64,000 bases of DNA from Acidobacterium sp. (GTDB lineage Bacteria > Acidobacteriota > Vicinamibacteria > Vicinamibacterales > UBA2999), in the NCBI GenBank assembly GCA_002737365.1, contig NSIL01000008.1, positions 1-64,000 of the forward strand. The letters run 5' to 3'. This document shows, in pieces, positions 1-11,730 of the stretch. A program made the translations under genes and the position numbers. Every line of letters starts with the position of its first letter. Position 1 is the stretch's first letter. The notes beneath the pieces are model-generated. The model made no database searches, was not told the origin of the DNA, and was given only the letters and a program-made list of their open reading frames with translations.

Positions 1-1
1 G

Positions 2-2377
2 CTGGCGAAGCAGCCGAAGGCCCACGGCGGCAGCGAGCCGCAACTCTCGCCTCGCCTGCGCGTGGTGTTTGACGCGGCGCAGGCTGAGGCCAAGGCCATG
101 CAAGACGAGTACGTCAGCACCGAGCACCTGCTGCTCGGCCTGTTGAACGAGACCGGCAAGTCGGTCACGGCCGATCAGCTCAAGGCCAACGGCATCACCC
201 GCGCGAAGGTGCTTGAGGCGCTGACCACGGTGCGCGGCAACCAGCGCGTCACCGACCAGAACCCCGAGGGCAAATACGAAGCGCTCGAGAAGTACGGCCG
301 CGACCTGACTGAGCTGGCGCGCAAGGGCAAGCTCGATCCGGTGATCGGACGCGACGAAGAAGTGCGCCGGGTCATCCAGGTGCTATCGCGCCGCACCAAG
401 AACAACCCGGTGCTGATCGGCGAACCCGGCGTCGGCAAGACCGCCATTGTCGAGGGTCTGGCCCAGCGTATTGTCCGCGGCGACGTGCCCGAAGGCCTGA
501 AAGACAAGCGCATCGTCACCCTCGACATGGGTGCCCTGATCGCCGGCGCGAAGTACCGCGGCGAGTTCGAGGATCGGCTGAAGGCAGTCCTGAAGGAAGT
601 CTCCGGGGCTGACGGCCGCATCGTGCTCTTCATCGACGAACTGCACACGGTCGTCGGGGCCGGTGCATCCGAAGGCTCGATGGATGCGTCTAACATGCTA
701 AAGCCCATGCTGGCGCGCGGCGAACTGCATACCATTGGCGCGACCACGCTCGACGAGTACCGTAAGTACATCGAGAAAGACGCGGCTCTCGAGCGGCGCT
801 TTCAGCCGGTAAACGTCGGAGAGCCCACCGTCGAAGACACCATCAGCATTCTGCGCGGCTTGCGTGAGCGCTACGAGATTCATCACGGCGTCAAGTTCAA
901 GGATGCGGCGTTGGTGGCTGCCGCCGTGCTATCGCAGCGCTACATCGCCGACCGGTTCCTCCCCGACAAGGCCATCGACCTGATGGACGAAGCGGCGTCG
1001 AAGCTGCGCATGGAGATCGACTCCATGCCAGTCGAACTGGACGAAGTGCGCCGTCGCATCATGCAGCTTGAGATCGAGCGCGAAGCCCTGCGCAAAGAGA
1101 AGGACCAGGCCTCCAAAGACCGGTTGGCGAAACTCGAGAAGGACCTGGCCGATCTCAAGGAGCAGGACACCGAACTGCGGTCGCATTGGGAGCAGGAGAA
1201 GGACGCCATTCAGGCTGGCCGGCAATTGAAGGAGCAGCTCGAGAAGGTGCGCGTCGAGGTGGAACAGGCGCAGCGGTCCGGCGACTACGCCGTGGCGTCG
1301 GAGCTGCAGTACGGCCGCGTCCCCGAGCTCGAAGCGAAGATCAAGGAGCGCGAGCTGCGCCTGCAGGGCCTGCAGCAGGTCAAGAGCATGCTGAAGGAAG
1401 AGGTCGACGAAGAAGACATTGCCGACGTCGTTGGCAAGTGGACCGGCATCCCCGTCAGCCGGCTGCTTGAGGGCGAGGTCCAGAAGCTGCTCAAGATGGA
1501 GGAGCGGCTGCACCAGCGACTGGTCGGGCAAGACGAGGCGGTCGTCTCGGTGTCGAATGCCATTCGCCGCGCGCGCGCCGGACTGCAGGACCCCCACCGG
1601 CCGCTCGGCAGTTTCATTTTCCTGGGACCCACTGGCGTCGGCAAGACCGAACTCGCCCGCGCCCTCGCCGAGTTCCTGTTCGACTCCGAGCAGGCGACGA
1701 TTCGCCTCGACATGTCCGAGTACCAGGAGAAGCACACCGTGTCGCGCATGATCGGTGCTCCTCCCGGCTATGTGGGCTACGACGAAGCCGGCCAGCTGAC
1801 CGAAGCGGTGCGCCGACGGCCGTACGCGGTGGTGCTGTTCGACGAGGTCGAGAAAGCCCACCCCGAAGTGCTGAACGTGTTGCTGCAGTTGCTTGATGAC
1901 GGCCGCCTGACCGACGGCACAGGCCGGGTCATCGATTTCACGAACACCGTGGTGATCATGACCTCGAACCTGCGCGACCGCGAGGCGCTGCGGGGCCACT
2001 TCCGACCGGAGTTTATCAACCGGATCGACGACATCGTGTTCTTCCACGCCCTCGACCGCGGGCACATCAGGCAGATTGTCGACATCCAGTTGCGCGGGCT
2101 CTTGACGCGCCTGGCCGCCCGCAAGATTCACATTACGCTCAGCGACGCAGCCAAGGACTTCCTGGTCAGCGAAGGGTATGATCCAGTCTATGGCGCTCGT
2201 CCGCTGAAACGGGCGCTGCAACGGCTGCTGCTCGATCCCCTGGCGCTGCGTGTGCTCGATGGCGAGTTCCGCGATGGTGACACGGTCGCCGTGGATCTAA
2301 CCCGCCCCCGCCAAGGCTCCGGCGAGGCGGGCGCCGAACAAATCAGCTTCGCGAAAGGTCATCCGAGCAATGTCTAG
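2..2377 (+). CDS. clpB: ATP-dependent disaggregase ClpB (5' truncated by window edge)
   Basis: Hsp100 AAA+ chaperone that threads aggregated proteins with DnaK. The frame is open to the left edge, so about 70 N-terminal residues lie outside. The 791 visible residues show the end of the Clp N-domain, AAA-1 with Walker A GEPGVGKT (about 140-147) and Walker B FIDELH (about 212), a charged coiled-coil M-domain (about 340-460), and AAA-2 with Walker A GPTGVGKT (about 542). The long M-domain favours ClpB over ClpA/C. Oddity: after the sensor-1 MTSN of AAA-2, only about ten residues precede [10 protein letters not shown], roughly 19 fewer than in E. coli or Thermus ClpB. The stop overlaps the ftsH start by 8 bases, so the two are probably co-translated. 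Confidence 0.95.
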   Translation: MAKQPKAHGGSEPQLSPRLRVVFDAAQAEAKAMQDEYVSTEHLLLGLLNETGKSVTADQLKANGITRAKVLEALTTVRGNQRVTDQNPEGKYEALEKYGRDLTELARKGKLDPVIGRDEEVRRVIQVLSRRTKNNPVLIGEPGVGKTAIVEGLAQRIVRGDVPEGLKDKRIVTLDMGALIAGAKYRGEFEDRLKAVLKEVSGADGRIVLFIDELHTVVGAGASEGSMDASNMLKPMLARGELHTIGATTLDEYRKYIEKDAALERRFQPVNVGEPTVEDTISILRGLRERYEIHHGVKFKDAALVAAAVLSQRYIADRFLPDKAIDLMDEAASKLRMEIDSMPVELDEVRRRIMQLEIEREALRKEKDQASKDRLAKLEKDLADLKEQDTELRSHWEQEKDAIQAGRQLKEQLEKVRVEVEQAQRSGDYAVASELQYGRVPELEAKIKERELRLQGLQQVKSMLKEEVDEEDIADVVGKWTGIPVSRLLEGEVQKLLKMEERLHQRLVGQDEAVVSVSNAIRRARAGLQDPHRPLGSFIFLGPTGVGKTELARALAEFLFDSEQATIRLDMSEYQEKHTVSRMIGAPPGYVGYDEAGQLTEAVRRRPYAVVLFDEVEKAHPEVLNVLLQLLDDGRLTDGTGRVIDFTNTVVIMTSNLRDREALRGHFRPEFINRIDDIVFFHALDRGHIRQIVDIQLRGLLTRLAARKIHITLSDAAKDFLVSEGYDPVYGARPLKRALQRLLLDPLALRVLDGEFRDGDTVAVDLTRPRQGSGEAGAEQISFAKGHPSNV

Positions 2378-4238
2378 TCCTGCCACCCCTCCCGGCGGCC
2401 CATCGAAGGGCCGGCCGGCGATCCCGAAACCCACAGCCTTGTGGTGGGTGCTGGGCGCCCTCACCGTGCTGGCCCTCGGCCAGGCGTTCCTCATGGCGCC
2501 GGCCGGCCGGCAGATCTCGTACAGCGAGTTCAAGGGACTGGTTCGCGGCGGCCAGGTGGCCGAAGTTGCGGTCGGCGACTCGATTATCCGCGGCACACTC
2601 AAGAAGGCTGGCGACGACGGCCTCTCGACGTTCTCGACGACCCGGATTGCCGATCCGAAGCTGGTCGAGGAGATGGACGCGGCGAGCGTGAAGTATTCGG
2701 GTGAGCTGGTCAGCCGCTGGCTGCCTGAGGTGCTCGGCTGGGTCATTCCCCTGCTGCTGCTGTTTGGCCTGTGGACCTTCTTCTTCAAGCGCATGGGCGG
2801 CGCCGAGGGCGGCATCATGTCGTTCTCGCGCAGCAAGGCCAAGCTGATGGCCGAAGATGACGTGAAGACCACCTTCGCTGACGTCGCCGGCGTCGATGAG
2901 GCGGCCCAGGAACTGCGTGAGATCGTCGAGTTCCTCAAGACGCCGAAGAAGTACACCAACCTCGGCGGCAAGATCCCCAAGGGCGTGCTGCTGGTCGGGC
3001 CCCCGGGCACCGGCAAGACGCTGTTGGCGCGCGCGGTGGCCGGCGAAGCCAAGGTCCCCTTCTTCAGCATGAGCGGCTCGGAGTTTGTCGAGATGTTCGT
3101 CGGCGTCGGCGCGGCGCGCGTTCGCGATATGTTCGCGCAGGCCGAAGCCAAGGCGCCGTGCATCGTCTTCATCGACGAACTCGACGCCATTGGCAAGGCG
3201 CGCCAGCAGAGTGCGTTCGGCGGGCACGAGGAACGCGAGCAGACCCTGAACCAGTTGCTGTCGGAGATGGATGGCTTCGACGCGCGCAAGGCCATCATCA
3301 TCATGGCCGCGACCAATCGCCCGGAAGTGCTCGACCCGGCGCTGCTGCGCCCGGGGCGTTTCGATCGGCAGGTCCTGGTCGACAAGCCAGACGTGAAGGG
3401 ACGCGAGGCGGTGCTGAAGATTCACGTCCGCAACGTGAAGCTCAACGCCGCCGTGGACCTGCGGAAGGTGGCGGCGCGCACGGCGGGTTTTGCCGGCGCC
3501 GACCTGGCGAATCTGGTCAACGAGGCCGCCCTGCTGGCTGCCAGGCGCGATGGCGAAACCGTGGAAATGCACGACTTCGACGAAGCGATCGACCGCTTGA
3601 TCGCCGGGCTCGAGAAGAAGCGCGTGATGAGCACGAAGGAACGCGAGATCGTCGCCTACCACGAGTCGGGCCACGCCATTGTCGCGAGCGTGCTGCCCAA
3701 CATGGATCCGGTCCACAAGATTTCGATCGTCGCCCGCGGCTTCGGTGCGCTCGGCTACACCATGCAGTTGCCGCTTGAGGAGCGCTACCTGATGCAGAAG
3801 GGTGATCTGCTGAACCAGATGGCCATCCTGCTGGGCGGACGCGCGGCCGAAGAGATCGCGATCGGTGAAATCTCCACTGGCGCGCAGAATGACCTGCAGC
3901 GCGTGTCTGACCTCGCCCGCTCGATGGTGACCGAATGGGGCATGAGCGAGCGGCTCGGGATGATCAACTTCGACCCGCCCCGCCGTGGCCGCTTCCTCGA
4001 CCTGGGCATGCCGATCGAGCGCGGCCTGTATAGCGATGACACGGCTCGGATGATCGACGACGAGGTCAAGCAGATCATCACCGGCGCCCACAATGAGGCC
4101 CGCCGCATTCTGCGCGAGTATCGCGAGGTGCTTGAACGGGTCACCCGGCGGTTGCTCGAGAAAGAAGTGATGGAGGGCGACGAACTGAGGGAACTGATGG
4201 CCGCCCCAACGCCGCAGCCCGTCGAGTCGTCGACCTGA
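2370..4238 (+). CDS. ftsH: ATP-dependent zinc metalloprotease FtsH
   Basis: Membrane-anchored AAA+ protease for quality control of membrane and regulatory proteins. The 622 residues have two transmembrane segments (about 24-43 and 118-137) flanking a periplasmic domain, then the AAA module with Walker A GPPGTGKT (about 210) and Walker [10 protein letters not shown]. The zinc site is HESGH at 431-435; most FtsH have HEAGH, so the Ser is a mild variant. The third ligand Asp is in STGAQND. Length is normal for the family. The ATG lies inside the end of clpB, which suggests a stress/quality-control operon of the two AAA+ machines. Confidence 0.96.
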   Translation: MSSPATPPGGPSKGRPAIPKPTALWWVLGALTVLALGQAFLMAPAGRQISYSEFKGLVRGGQVAEVAVGDSIIRGTLKKAGDDGLSTFSTTRIADPKLVEEMDAASVKYSGELVSRWLPEVLGWVIPLLLLFGLWTFFFKRMGGAEGGIMSFSRSKAKLMAEDDVKTTFADVAGVDEAAQELREIVEFLKTPKKYTNLGGKIPKGVLLVGPPGTGKTLLARAVAGEAKVPFFSMSGSEFVEMFVGVGAARVRDMFAQAEAKAPCIVFIDELDAIGKARQQSAFGGHEEREQTLNQLLSEMDGFDARKAIIIMAATNRPEVLDPALLRPGRFDRQVLVDKPDVKGREAVLKIHVRNVKLNAAVDLRKVAARTAGFAGADLANLVNEAALLAARRDGETVEMHDFDEAIDRLIAGLEKKRVMSTKEREIVAYHESGHAIVASVLPNMDPVHKISIVARGFGALGYTMQLPLEERYLMQKGDLLNQMAILLGGRAAEEIAIGEISTGAQNDLQRVSDLARSMVTEWGMSERLGMINFDPPRRGRFLDLGMPIERGLYSDDTARMIDDEVKQIITGAHNEARRILREYREVLERVTRRLLEKEVMEGDELRELMAAPTPQPVESST

Positions 4239-4274
4239 TCCCCGATCCTTGATCCCTAATCCCCGGATCCCGAG

Positions 4275-4280
4275 TATAGT
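4275..4280 (+). promoter_or_regulatory. possible -10 element for the lactate permease gene
   Basis: TATAGT lies 19 bases upstream of the TTG start of the permease gene. A TTGATC at 4249-4254 is 20 bases away, too far for a standard -35. The same gap is filled with GATCCC-type repeat units, so the match may be chance. Confidence 0.25.
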
Positions 4281-4298
4281 TTCGGCCGAGGTTCCTCC

Positions 4299-6101
4299 TT
4301 GGCCGAACTGTTTGTCCAGAACTACAGCCCCGTGGCCGGCAGCGTGTTGCTGTCGGCGCTTGTTGCCTCCCTGCCGCCGATCCTGCTGGCGCTGTGCCTG
4401 GCGGTGCTGCGGATCGCGCCGTGGAAGTCGGCGATCGTCGGCGCGGGTAGCGCTTTCGTGCTGGCGTGGGTGGTCTGGGGCATGCCGCTCGGGCTGACGG
4501 TGGCGGCCGCCACGCACGGCATGGCCTTCGGGCTGTGGCCGATCTGCTGGATCGTCTTCTGCTCGGTGATGTTCTACAACCTGTCGGTCGAGAGCGGCGA
4601 CTTCGACGTAATTCGCCGGTCGCTGGCGCGGCTCACGACCGACCGTCGCATCCAGATCCTGCTGGTGGCATTCTGCTTCGGTGCGCTGATCGAGGGCATT
4701 GCCGGGTTCGGCGCTCCGGTGGCGATTACCGCGGCGATGCTGGCGGGTCTCGGCTTCGAGCCGATCATGGCCGCGGTGCTGGCGCTGATCGCCAATACCG
4801 CGCCGGTGGCCTTCGGCTCGCTGGGCATTCCGGTGACCACCCTCGGCGGCCTGATCGCGCCCATGCTGGGCGAAGACGTCCAGACCACGACCCGCGCGCT
4901 GTCGGCCATGGTCGGCCGCCAACTGCCCTTCTTCTCGCTGATCATTCCCGCCTACCTGGTCGTGCTGTACGCCGGCTGGGGGCGCATGCTGGCCGTCTTC
5001 CCCGCCGTGTTCACAGCCGGCCTCTCCTTTGCGATCGGCCAGTTCCTGGTCTCCAACTACGTCGGGCCCGAACTGACCGATACGCTGGCGGCGCTGTTCT
5101 CGCTGGCGTCGGTGGCGCTGCTGCTGAAGTTCTGGAGTCCCAAGGACGGCTACGTCGACGGCCGTCCGGTCGTGGCGGAGACCATTACCGACCACGCGTC
5201 GCGGGTCAGCCGCGCCTATGCCACCTACGGCATCCTGATTGTGACCGTGCTGATCGGCCAGGTCGGTAACTTCGCCGGCATGTCGCAGTTGCAGCCACCG
5301 GCCAACGTGACGGCACTGCTGCGGTGCGGCCAGATTGGCAACAAGCTGTGTCCGGAACCGTGGATTGGCGAATCGGCCGTCGTCGCGCCCCAGGGCTTCC
5401 GCTTCCCGGTGTGGGAGTTCAGCTGGCCCGGCGCGTTCAACACGGTTGACGGCAAGCCGTCGCCGATTGTGCAGCGCCAACCACCGGTAGTCGCGGCGAC
5501 CTCGCCGTATGCGCTGACCTATCGACTCGATTTCATGGCGACCGCGGGCACCTTGGTGCTGTTTGCGACGTTCATCGCCCTGATTCCGATGGTGTTGGCG
5601 GGCGCGAGGCCGGGCATCCTCGGCGTCGCTTTTCGCAAGACTGCTGCGCAGCTGCGACTGCCGATCGTCACCATCGCGTTCATCCTCTCGATCGCCACGG
5701 TGATGAACTATTCAGGCATGACCTCGTCGATGGCGTTGGCCCTGGCGCAAACCGGGTGGCTGTTCCCGTTCTTCTCGGCGTGGCTGGGCATGCTGGGTGT
5801 GTTCCTGACCGGCAGCGACACCTCGTCCAACACGCTGTTTGGTCCCCTGCAGGCGACCACGGCCAAGGTGTCTGGGCTTGATCCGGTCCTGATGTCGGCG
5901 ACCAACAGTTCGGCCGGCGTGATGGGCAAGATGATCAGCCCCCAGAACCTCTCGGTCGGCGCCGCCGGCGTCGGTGCCGTCGGTCGCGAGGGCGAGATCT
6001 TCTCGAAGGTGATCATCCACAGCCTGGTCCTGACCACGCTGATGGGACTGCTCGCGATGTTTCAGCAGTATGTCGTGCCGTGGATGATCCCGAAGCTTTA
6101 G
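4299..6101 (+). CDS. lldP: L-lactate permease (LctP/LldP family)
   Basis: Proton-coupled importer of lactate and glycolate in the cytoplasmic membrane. The 600 residues are almost entirely hydrophobic, with a dozen or more membrane segments. Family signatures are visible: an N-terminus like that of LldP (QNYSP...), the block GALIEGIAGFGAPVAI, the block NTAPVAFGSLGIPV, and near the C-terminus GSDTSSNTLFG followed by SPQNLSVG. The chosen start is TTG; it gives the family's usual N-terminus, and no better ATG exists. No lactate dehydrogenase gene is next to it, so the physiological substrate rests on family membership. Confidence 0.93.
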   Translation: MAELFVQNYSPVAGSVLLSALVASLPPILLALCLAVLRIAPWKSAIVGAGSAFVLAWVVWGMPLGLTVAAATHGMAFGLWPICWIVFCSVMFYNLSVESGDFDVIRRSLARLTTDRRIQILLVAFCFGALIEGIAGFGAPVAITAAMLAGLGFEPIMAAVLALIANTAPVAFGSLGIPVTTLGGLIAPMLGEDVQTTTRALSAMVGRQLPFFSLIIPAYLVVLYAGWGRMLAVFPAVFTAGLSFAIGQFLVSNYVGPELTDTLAALFSLASVALLLKFWSPKDGYVDGRPVVAETITDHASRVSRAYATYGILIVTVLIGQVGNFAGMSQLQPPANVTALLRCGQIGNKLCPEPWIGESAVVAPQGFRFPVWEFSWPGAFNTVDGKPSPIVQRQPPVVAATSPYALTYRLDFMATAGTLVLFATFIALIPMVLAGARPGILGVAFRKTAAQLRLPIVTIAFILSIATVMNYSGMTSSMALALAQTGWLFPFFSAWLGMLGVFLTGSDTSSNTLFGPLQATTAKVSGLDPVLMSATNSSAGVMGKMISPQNLSVGAAGVGAVGREGEIFSKVIIHSLVLTTLMGLLAMFQQYVVPWMIPKL

Positions 6102-6120
6102 GGCCGGTCGGGCTAGTCGC

Positions 6121-6357
6121 CTAGATCTCGGGTGGCGCTGGTGGATTCGCTCTCGGTCCCGGCGCCGCCTCGTTGCCAACAAATCCGCACGCCTTGTGCG
6201 AGCCATCGCAGAACGGCTTCTGCGCCGACTGGCCGCAACGGCACAGCGAGAACGGCTTCTTCGGCACGACGTACTCGGCGCCGGTCCAGTCAACCAGCTT
6301 CACATCCTCGCCCTCGACCAGCAGCGAACCGTTCTCTCGAACCTTGATTGTGACCAT
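6121..6357 (-). CDS. CDGSH-type iron-sulfur protein
   Basis: Small (78 aa) soluble protein with one CDGSH domain. The cluster motif CRCGQSAQKPFCDGSH gives the 3-Cys/1-His ligand set of a [2Fe-2S] cluster of the mitoNEET type. The start at 6357 gives MVTIKVRENGSLLVEGE, the usual beginning of bacterial members; an upstream ATG adds 13 unlikely residues. The C-terminus is Pro-rich. Its biological role is unknown. It lies convergent with the permease gene and just downstream of rho on the same strand. Confidence 0.88.
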   Translation of the reverse strand: MVTIKVRENGSLLVEGEDVKLVDWTGAEYVVPKKPFSLCRCGQSAQKPFCDGSHKACGFVGNEAAPGPRANPPAPPEI

Positions 6358-6408
6358 TGAGTCTCCGGCGGCACTGAAGTGCCGCCCTTCTGGCAATCTC
6401 GCCGTGGG

Positions 6409-7779
<1,371 letters not shown>

Positions 7780-7872
7780 GCAGGTTATTCCAAGATACGT
7801 CTGGCTCGGGTTGTCAGGTTCTGGAAAAGCTCGGGGAACGAAACAGCGGCAAAACCGGAAGAAACTGCCAGT

Positions 7873-7881
7873 AGTATACCA
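7873..7881 (-). promoter_or_regulatory. extended -10 promoter candidate for rho
   Basis: On the minus strand TGGTATACT fits an extended -10 (TGn followed by TATACT). It lies in the 105-base gap between rho and the divergent glycosyltransferase. No good -35 is visible, which is tolerated for extended -10 promoters. It would give a leader of about 85 bases. Confidence 0.4.
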
Positions 7882-7884
7882 GAA

Positions 7885-9552
7885 GTGCATCGCATCACCC
7901 TCCCCCTTCTTGTACTGGCGGCGGTCACGTTCTTCGCCGGCCTGGGGCGGGGGGCCATTACCGATTCAGACGAGGCTTTTTACGCCGACTCAGCCCGTGA
8001 AATGGTGGTGTCGGGGGACTGGGTCACGCCGTATTACAACTACGAACCTCGCTTCCAGAAGCCGGTGCTGTATTACTGGCTGACGGCGGCGGCATCCCTG
8101 GTGCTTGGCGACAGCGAAATGGCGGCCCGGCTGTGGGCGGCCATGGCCGGGTTGGGACTGGTGCTGGTCACGGCCGCGGCCGGCCGGCGCTGGTATGACG
8201 AGTCAACCGGGCTACTGGCCGGCGCCATTGTCGCCACCAACTTCGGCTACTTCTCGATCGGGCGCATGGCCTTGCCCGACCTGCCGCTGGCGTTCTGCAT
8301 CACGCTGGCGATCTGGGCGGCGCTCGTCGCGACGCTCGAGCAGGAACGCTCGCCGCGCAAGTTCGTCGTGCTGGCCGCGCTGGCGCTGGGGCTCGGCTTT
8401 CTGACCAAAGGTCCGGTCGGCCTGATCATCCCGGTCATCGTGATCGTCCCGGTACTCATGATTGAGCGCCGCTCCATCGCGCTCACGCCGAGCGACCTCC
8501 TGCTCGGCTTCGTCGTGATGATCGCGGTGGCCGTGCCGTGGTACGTCGTGATGTGGTTCCGTCACGGCAACGAGTACTTACAGGGCTTCTTCATCGGCGA
8601 CAACTTTGACCGGTTCGCGACCGACCGCTTCAACGATCCGCGCCCGTGGTGGTTCTACTTCCCGATCGTGGCCGGTGGATTGCTGCCGTGGACCCCGTTG
8701 GCGCTGGTCTGGATGGGGCCGCTCACGCAGTGGGTGCGGCGCCGGCGCGACCTCAGCACGATCGACCTGCGGTTGCTGCTGTGGGCCGCGCTGCCGCTGG
8801 CGTTCTACTCGTTGTCGGTCGGCAAGCAGCCTCGCTATATCCTGCCGGTGTTGCCGCCTCTCGCGCTGCTGCTCGCCTCGTCGATCGTCGAACGCACGCA
8901 GGAATGGCGCGGGTTCGACGGGGCCCGCTCGCGTCCGCGCCGGGCGACCGGCATCGTCGTGGGGTCGCTCTTGAGCGGGGCGTTCTTTGTCGCGCTGGGC
9001 GGCCTGCTCTACCGGGTGCAACCGCTGCTGATTAATGTGGCGCCGATCTTCACGCAGGTGGCCGCCGGCATTATCGCCGCGTCGGGGCTGTTGATTGGGC
9101 TGTTCGCGATCTCGAGCCATTGGCGCACGGCGCCGGTCGTCATCGCGCTCGCCGCGGCGGTGTCGCTGCCGGCTCTGCAGTACGGCGGGTGGTCGAGCGG
9201 TGGTGACGATACCATCCGGCAAATGGCGCGACTGGTCCAACAACAGCGGACCGCCCACGAAGCCGTCGGCACCTACCAGGTGTTTGTCCGCAACTTGGTG
9301 TTCTACGCGCACACCAGGACCACCGACATCATCACCGACGAGCAGGCCGCGCAGTTTCTGGCGCAAGCCGGACGAGCGTTAATGGTGGCGCCGGCCGACG
9401 TAGTCGACCGGCTCGAACGCGAGCGGGGATTAACGCTGGTGCGGATTGCCGAACTGCCCTACTTCAACGAAGCGGGCGTCCGCGTGCGCACGTTGCTGTG
9501 GCCCGACGCGGCACGCGACTTGACCCGCGTCGTGCTGGTCGCGAACCGCTAG
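7885..9552 (+). CDS. ArnT/PMT-type membrane glycosyltransferase
   Basis: Polytopic GT83/GT39-like enzyme that moves a sugar from a polyprenyl-phosphate donor onto lipid A, glycan or protein. The 555 residues match ArnT length (about 550). The first periplasmic loop has the family acidic pair ([17 protein letters not shown]), followed by [20 protein letters not shown] and roughly a dozen hydrophobic segments, then a soluble C-terminal domain. The GTG start at 7885 was chosen because the frame upstream overlaps rho and is not protein-like. Acceptor and donor cannot be told from the sequence. No arn operon partners are present, so a lipid A aminoarabinose role should not be assumed. Confidence 0.85.
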   Translation: MHRITLPLLVLAAVTFFAGLGRGAITDSDEAFYADSAREMVVSGDWVTPYYNYEPRFQKPVLYYWLTAAASLVLGDSEMAARLWAAMAGLGLVLVTAAAGRRWYDESTGLLAGAIVATNFGYFSIGRMALPDLPLAFCITLAIWAALVATLEQERSPRKFVVLAALALGLGFLTKGPVGLIIPVIVIVPVLMIERRSIALTPSDLLLGFVVMIAVAVPWYVVMWFRHGNEYLQGFFIGDNFDRFATDRFNDPRPWWFYFPIVAGGLLPWTPLALVWMGPLTQWVRRRRDLSTIDLRLLLWAALPLAFYSLSVGKQPRYILPVLPPLALLLASSIVERTQEWRGFDGARSRPRRATGIVVGSLLSGAFFVALGGLLYRVQPLLINVAPIFTQVAAGIIAASGLLIGLFAISSHWRTAPVVIALAAAVSLPALQYGGWSSGGDDTIRQMARLVQQQRTAHEAVGTYQVFVRNLVFYAHTRTTDIITDEQAAQFLAQAGRALMVAPADVVDRLERERGLTLVRIAELPYFNEAGVRVRTLLWPDAARDLTRVVLVANR

Positions 9553-9567
9553 CGTCCTTCCCAAGCC

Positions 9568-9954
9568 TCAAGCCCCTGTAACCCACGCGTGGAGCGTGTT
9601 TCGCACCGACAGGAGGTCTTGTCCCGTTCCCGGCATAATCAGCCAGCCCCCCTCCCGTCGCTTCAAGACCACCACGCCCTGATCCACTTGCGCTGACACA
9701 AACTCCACCCGCGGGAACGACCGGCGGCGCATTAGGCTGACCACGTGCATGGTGTCTGGCTCGAGGACGATTTTCGAGGCGATGGCGTCGGCCGCGGCGG
9801 CAATGGCAAAGGCCGCGACGACCATGCCGGCATACCGCAACAGGTACGAGTCGCCGTAGAAGAAGAAATACGACGACATCCCGAGGAACGCCAGCGCAGC
9901 GGCGCCGATGGCGGCCAGCACCCATGACGCCATGCGGATCGTGATGGGGGCCAT
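9568..9954 (-). CDS. small membrane protein with PH-like C-terminal part
   Basis: A 128-residue protein with two hydrophobic segments near the N-terminus (about 8-28 and 34-55), then a short soluble domain (IVLEPDTMHVVSLMRRRSFPR..., ending WLIMPGTGQDLLSVRNTLHAWV). The strand pattern resembles the bacterial PH (bPH2/YdbS-like) domains that often follow two TM helices; this is an inference from pattern, not a firm match. The ATG at 9954 is preferred; a GTG at 9984 would abut the aminotransferase stop and run through a hairpin. It follows the aminotransferase gene on the same strand. Confidence 0.65.
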   Translation of the reverse strand: MAPITIRMASWVLAAIGAAALAFLGMSSYFFFYGDSYLLRYAGMVVAAFAIAAAADAIASKIVLEPDTMHVVSLMRRRSFPRVEFVSAQVDQGVVVLKRREGGWLIMPGTGQDLLSVRNTLHAWVTGA

Positions 9955-9960
9955 AATCGG

Positions 9961-9977
9961 CAAACCTAAAAGGTTTG
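9961..9977. other. perfect 7-bp hairpin between aminotransferase and membrane-protein genes
   Basis: CAAACCTAAAAGGTTTG is a perfect inverted repeat with a three-base loop. It sits between the aminotransferase stop (9985) and the ATG at 9954. There is no U-tract, so it is more likely a processing or attenuating hairpin than a terminator. Confidence 0.4.
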
Positions 9978-9984
9978 TCGCCAC

Positions 9985-11199
9985 CTATCGGTTGGCGGGG
10001 GTCGGAATCTTGCCGCTCTTCTCGAGCGCGGCGATGAACGCAAACATGCGGTCGACCCCCTCGCGCAGACGCTCGATCGAGGTCGCGTACGACAACCGGA
10101 AGAAACCCGGCGCGTCAAAGCCCTCACCTGGCGTGATCGCCACCGCGACCTCTTTCAGCATGGCCTCGGCCAGCTCGCTGGTGGTCTTGATGCCCGTCGG
10201 CGACAGCAGGTCGGCCACGTACGGAAACAGGTAAAACGCGCCCGAGGGCTTGACGCAGACGATGCGCGGATCCGCGGTGAGCCAGCCATGCACGGCATCA
10301 CGCCGCCTGCGGTAGTCGTCAAGCATCACCGTGACCTCGTCCTGGGGACCCGTCAAGGCGGCAATCCCCGCCTTCTGCGTGATCGAGTTGATGTTCGAGG
10401 TCGAGTGACCCTGCAGGACGTTGCACTGGGCGATCAGCGCCTTCGGTCCGATGGCCCAGCCGCACCGCCAGCCGGTCATGGCATAGCTTTTTGAAGCGGA
10501 ACTGCAGATGACGGTCCGGTCAGGCATCCGGTCGAGCAGGATCTTGACCAGGTTGTGCGGGACCGGGTCATAGATCAGGTGCTCGTAGGTCATGTCGGCG
10601 ATCACCCAGATGCCGCGGGCGGCGGCCGCATCAGCGATGGCGATCATGTCGGCCTCCGCAATCAAGGCGCCGGTCGGGTTGCAGGGCGAGTTGACGATGA
10701 TCGCCTTCGTCTTTGGCGTGAAGGCATCGATCATGGCGCCGGCCTTGATCGCAAACCCGTCCTCGCGATGCGTCTGCACCACCACCGGTGTCGCGTCGGC
10801 CAGCTTGATCTGATCGACGATGGTCGGCCAGAAGGGGCCGTGCGTGATCACCTCATCACGCCGGTCGAATAGCACCATGGCGGCGTTGTAGAGCGCCTGC
10901 TTGGCGCCGGCAGAGATGATCACCTGGTCGGCCTTGATCGAGACGCGGTAACGCGAGCTGTAATCGTGAGCGACGGCATCGCGGAACTCCACCACGCCCG
11001 CCGCGGGGGTGTATTTCGTAAAGTTGGCATTGAGCGCAGCGTGCGCAGCGTCCTTGACATGTTTCGGCGTGCCGAAGTCGGGCTCGCCCGCGCCCAGGTC
11101 AACCACGTCCACGCCAGCGCGGCGCAGGCGGTCGGCTTCTGCCGACACCTTCAAGGTGGGTGACACGCTGACGCAGCTCATACGGCTTGCAAAGGTCAT
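9985..11199 (-). CDS. PLP-dependent class I aminotransferase (aspartate aminotransferase type)
   Basis: Fold-type I enzyme that moves an amino group, probably between aspartate (or an aromatic amino acid) and 2-oxoglutarate. The 404 residues begin with the subgroup Ib opening (SRMSCVSVSPTLKVSAEADRL) and show DLGAGEPDFGTP, NSPCNPTGALI, the PLP-lysine motif SASKSYAMTGWRCGW (Lys about 237), and RLSYATSIERLREGVDRM with the substrate-carboxylate Arg. Subgroup Ib members can be aspartate- or prephenate-specific; prephenate specificity would fit the aro/trp operon elsewhere in this window but cannot be decided here. Confidence 0.88.
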   Translation of the reverse strand: MTFASRMSCVSVSPTLKVSAEADRLRRAGVDVVDLGAGEPDFGTPKHVKDAAHAALNANFTKYTPAAGVVEFRDAVAHDYSSRYRVSIKADQVIISAGAKQALYNAAMVLFDRRDEVITHGPFWPTIVDQIKLADATPVVVQTHREDGFAIKAGAMIDAFTPKTKAIIVNSPCNPTGALIAEADMIAIADAAAARGIWVIADMTYEHLIYDPVPHNLVKILLDRMPDRTVICSSASKSYAMTGWRCGWAIGPKALIAQCNVLQGHSTSNINSITQKAGIAALTGPQDEVTVMLDDYRRRRDAVHGWLTADPRIVCVKPSGAFYLFPYVADLLSPTGIKTTSELAEAMLKEVAVAITPGEGFDAPGFFRLSYATSIERLREGVDRMFAFIAALEKSGKIPTPANR

Positions 11200-11214
11200 C
11201 GATCTGGTCCTTGT

Positions 11215-11730
11215 CTAATCCTGAATCTTGGGTCGTCCGGCTCGCTTGGCCCGCAGTCGCTCTTCGACGACCGGCGGTACCAGCCCGTCAATCTGACCGT
11301 TCAGCATGAACACTTCTTTGATCAGCCGCGAGCTGATGTAGGTGTACTGCTCGGCCGGCATCATGAACACGGTCTCGATGCCGGGCGCCAGATGGCGATT
11401 CATCAGCGCCATCTGGAACTCGTATTCGAAGTCCGAGATCGCACGCAGGCCGCGCACCAGAACCGAGGCGCCCTTACGCTGCGCATACTCGACCAGCAGG
11501 CCATCAAACGTCTCGACCTGCACGTTGGGCCGGCCCTTAAACACTTCCTGGATCAAGGCGACGCGCTCGGCCTCTGAGAACAGCGGCGTCTTCTCGACAT
11601 TGACCAGGATCGCGACGATGATCTTGTCGAAAATCTTCGCGCCGCGTTCGATGATGTCGACGTGGCCGTTGGTCAGTGGATCAAACGATCCGGGATAGAT
11701 GGCGATGCGAGTCGGTGGCGGCTGGCTCAT
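11215..11730 (-). CDS. coaD: phosphopantetheine adenylyltransferase
   Basis: Fourth step of CoA synthesis: 4'-phosphopantetheine plus ATP gives dephospho-CoA. The 171 residues have the nucleotidyltransferase motif GSFDPLTNGHVDII, VRGLRAISDFEYEFQMALMN and the adenylate motif YISSRLIKEV, all typical. It overlaps the rsmD stop by 4 bases; this rsmD-coaD pair is conserved across many bacteria. Confidence 0.96.
   Translation of the reverse strand: MSQPPPTRIAIYPGSFDPLTNGHVDIIERGAKIFDKIIVAILVNVEKTPLFSEAERVALIQEVFKGRPNVQVETFDGLLVEYAQRKGASVLVRGLRAISDFEYEFQMALMNRHLAPGIETVFMMPAEQYTYISSRLIKEVFMLNGQIDGLVPPVVEERLRAKRAGRPKIQD

Noticed and set aside
929-2221. A 430-codon minus-strand frame inside clpB
   Set aside because: Mirror of conserved ClpB codons; no motif, no start context.
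2343-5480. A 1045-codon open frame on the minus strand across ftsH and lldP
   Set aside because: It is antisense to two well-supported genes. The translation is rich in His/Arg/Gln with no domains, the typical shadow of GC-rich codons.
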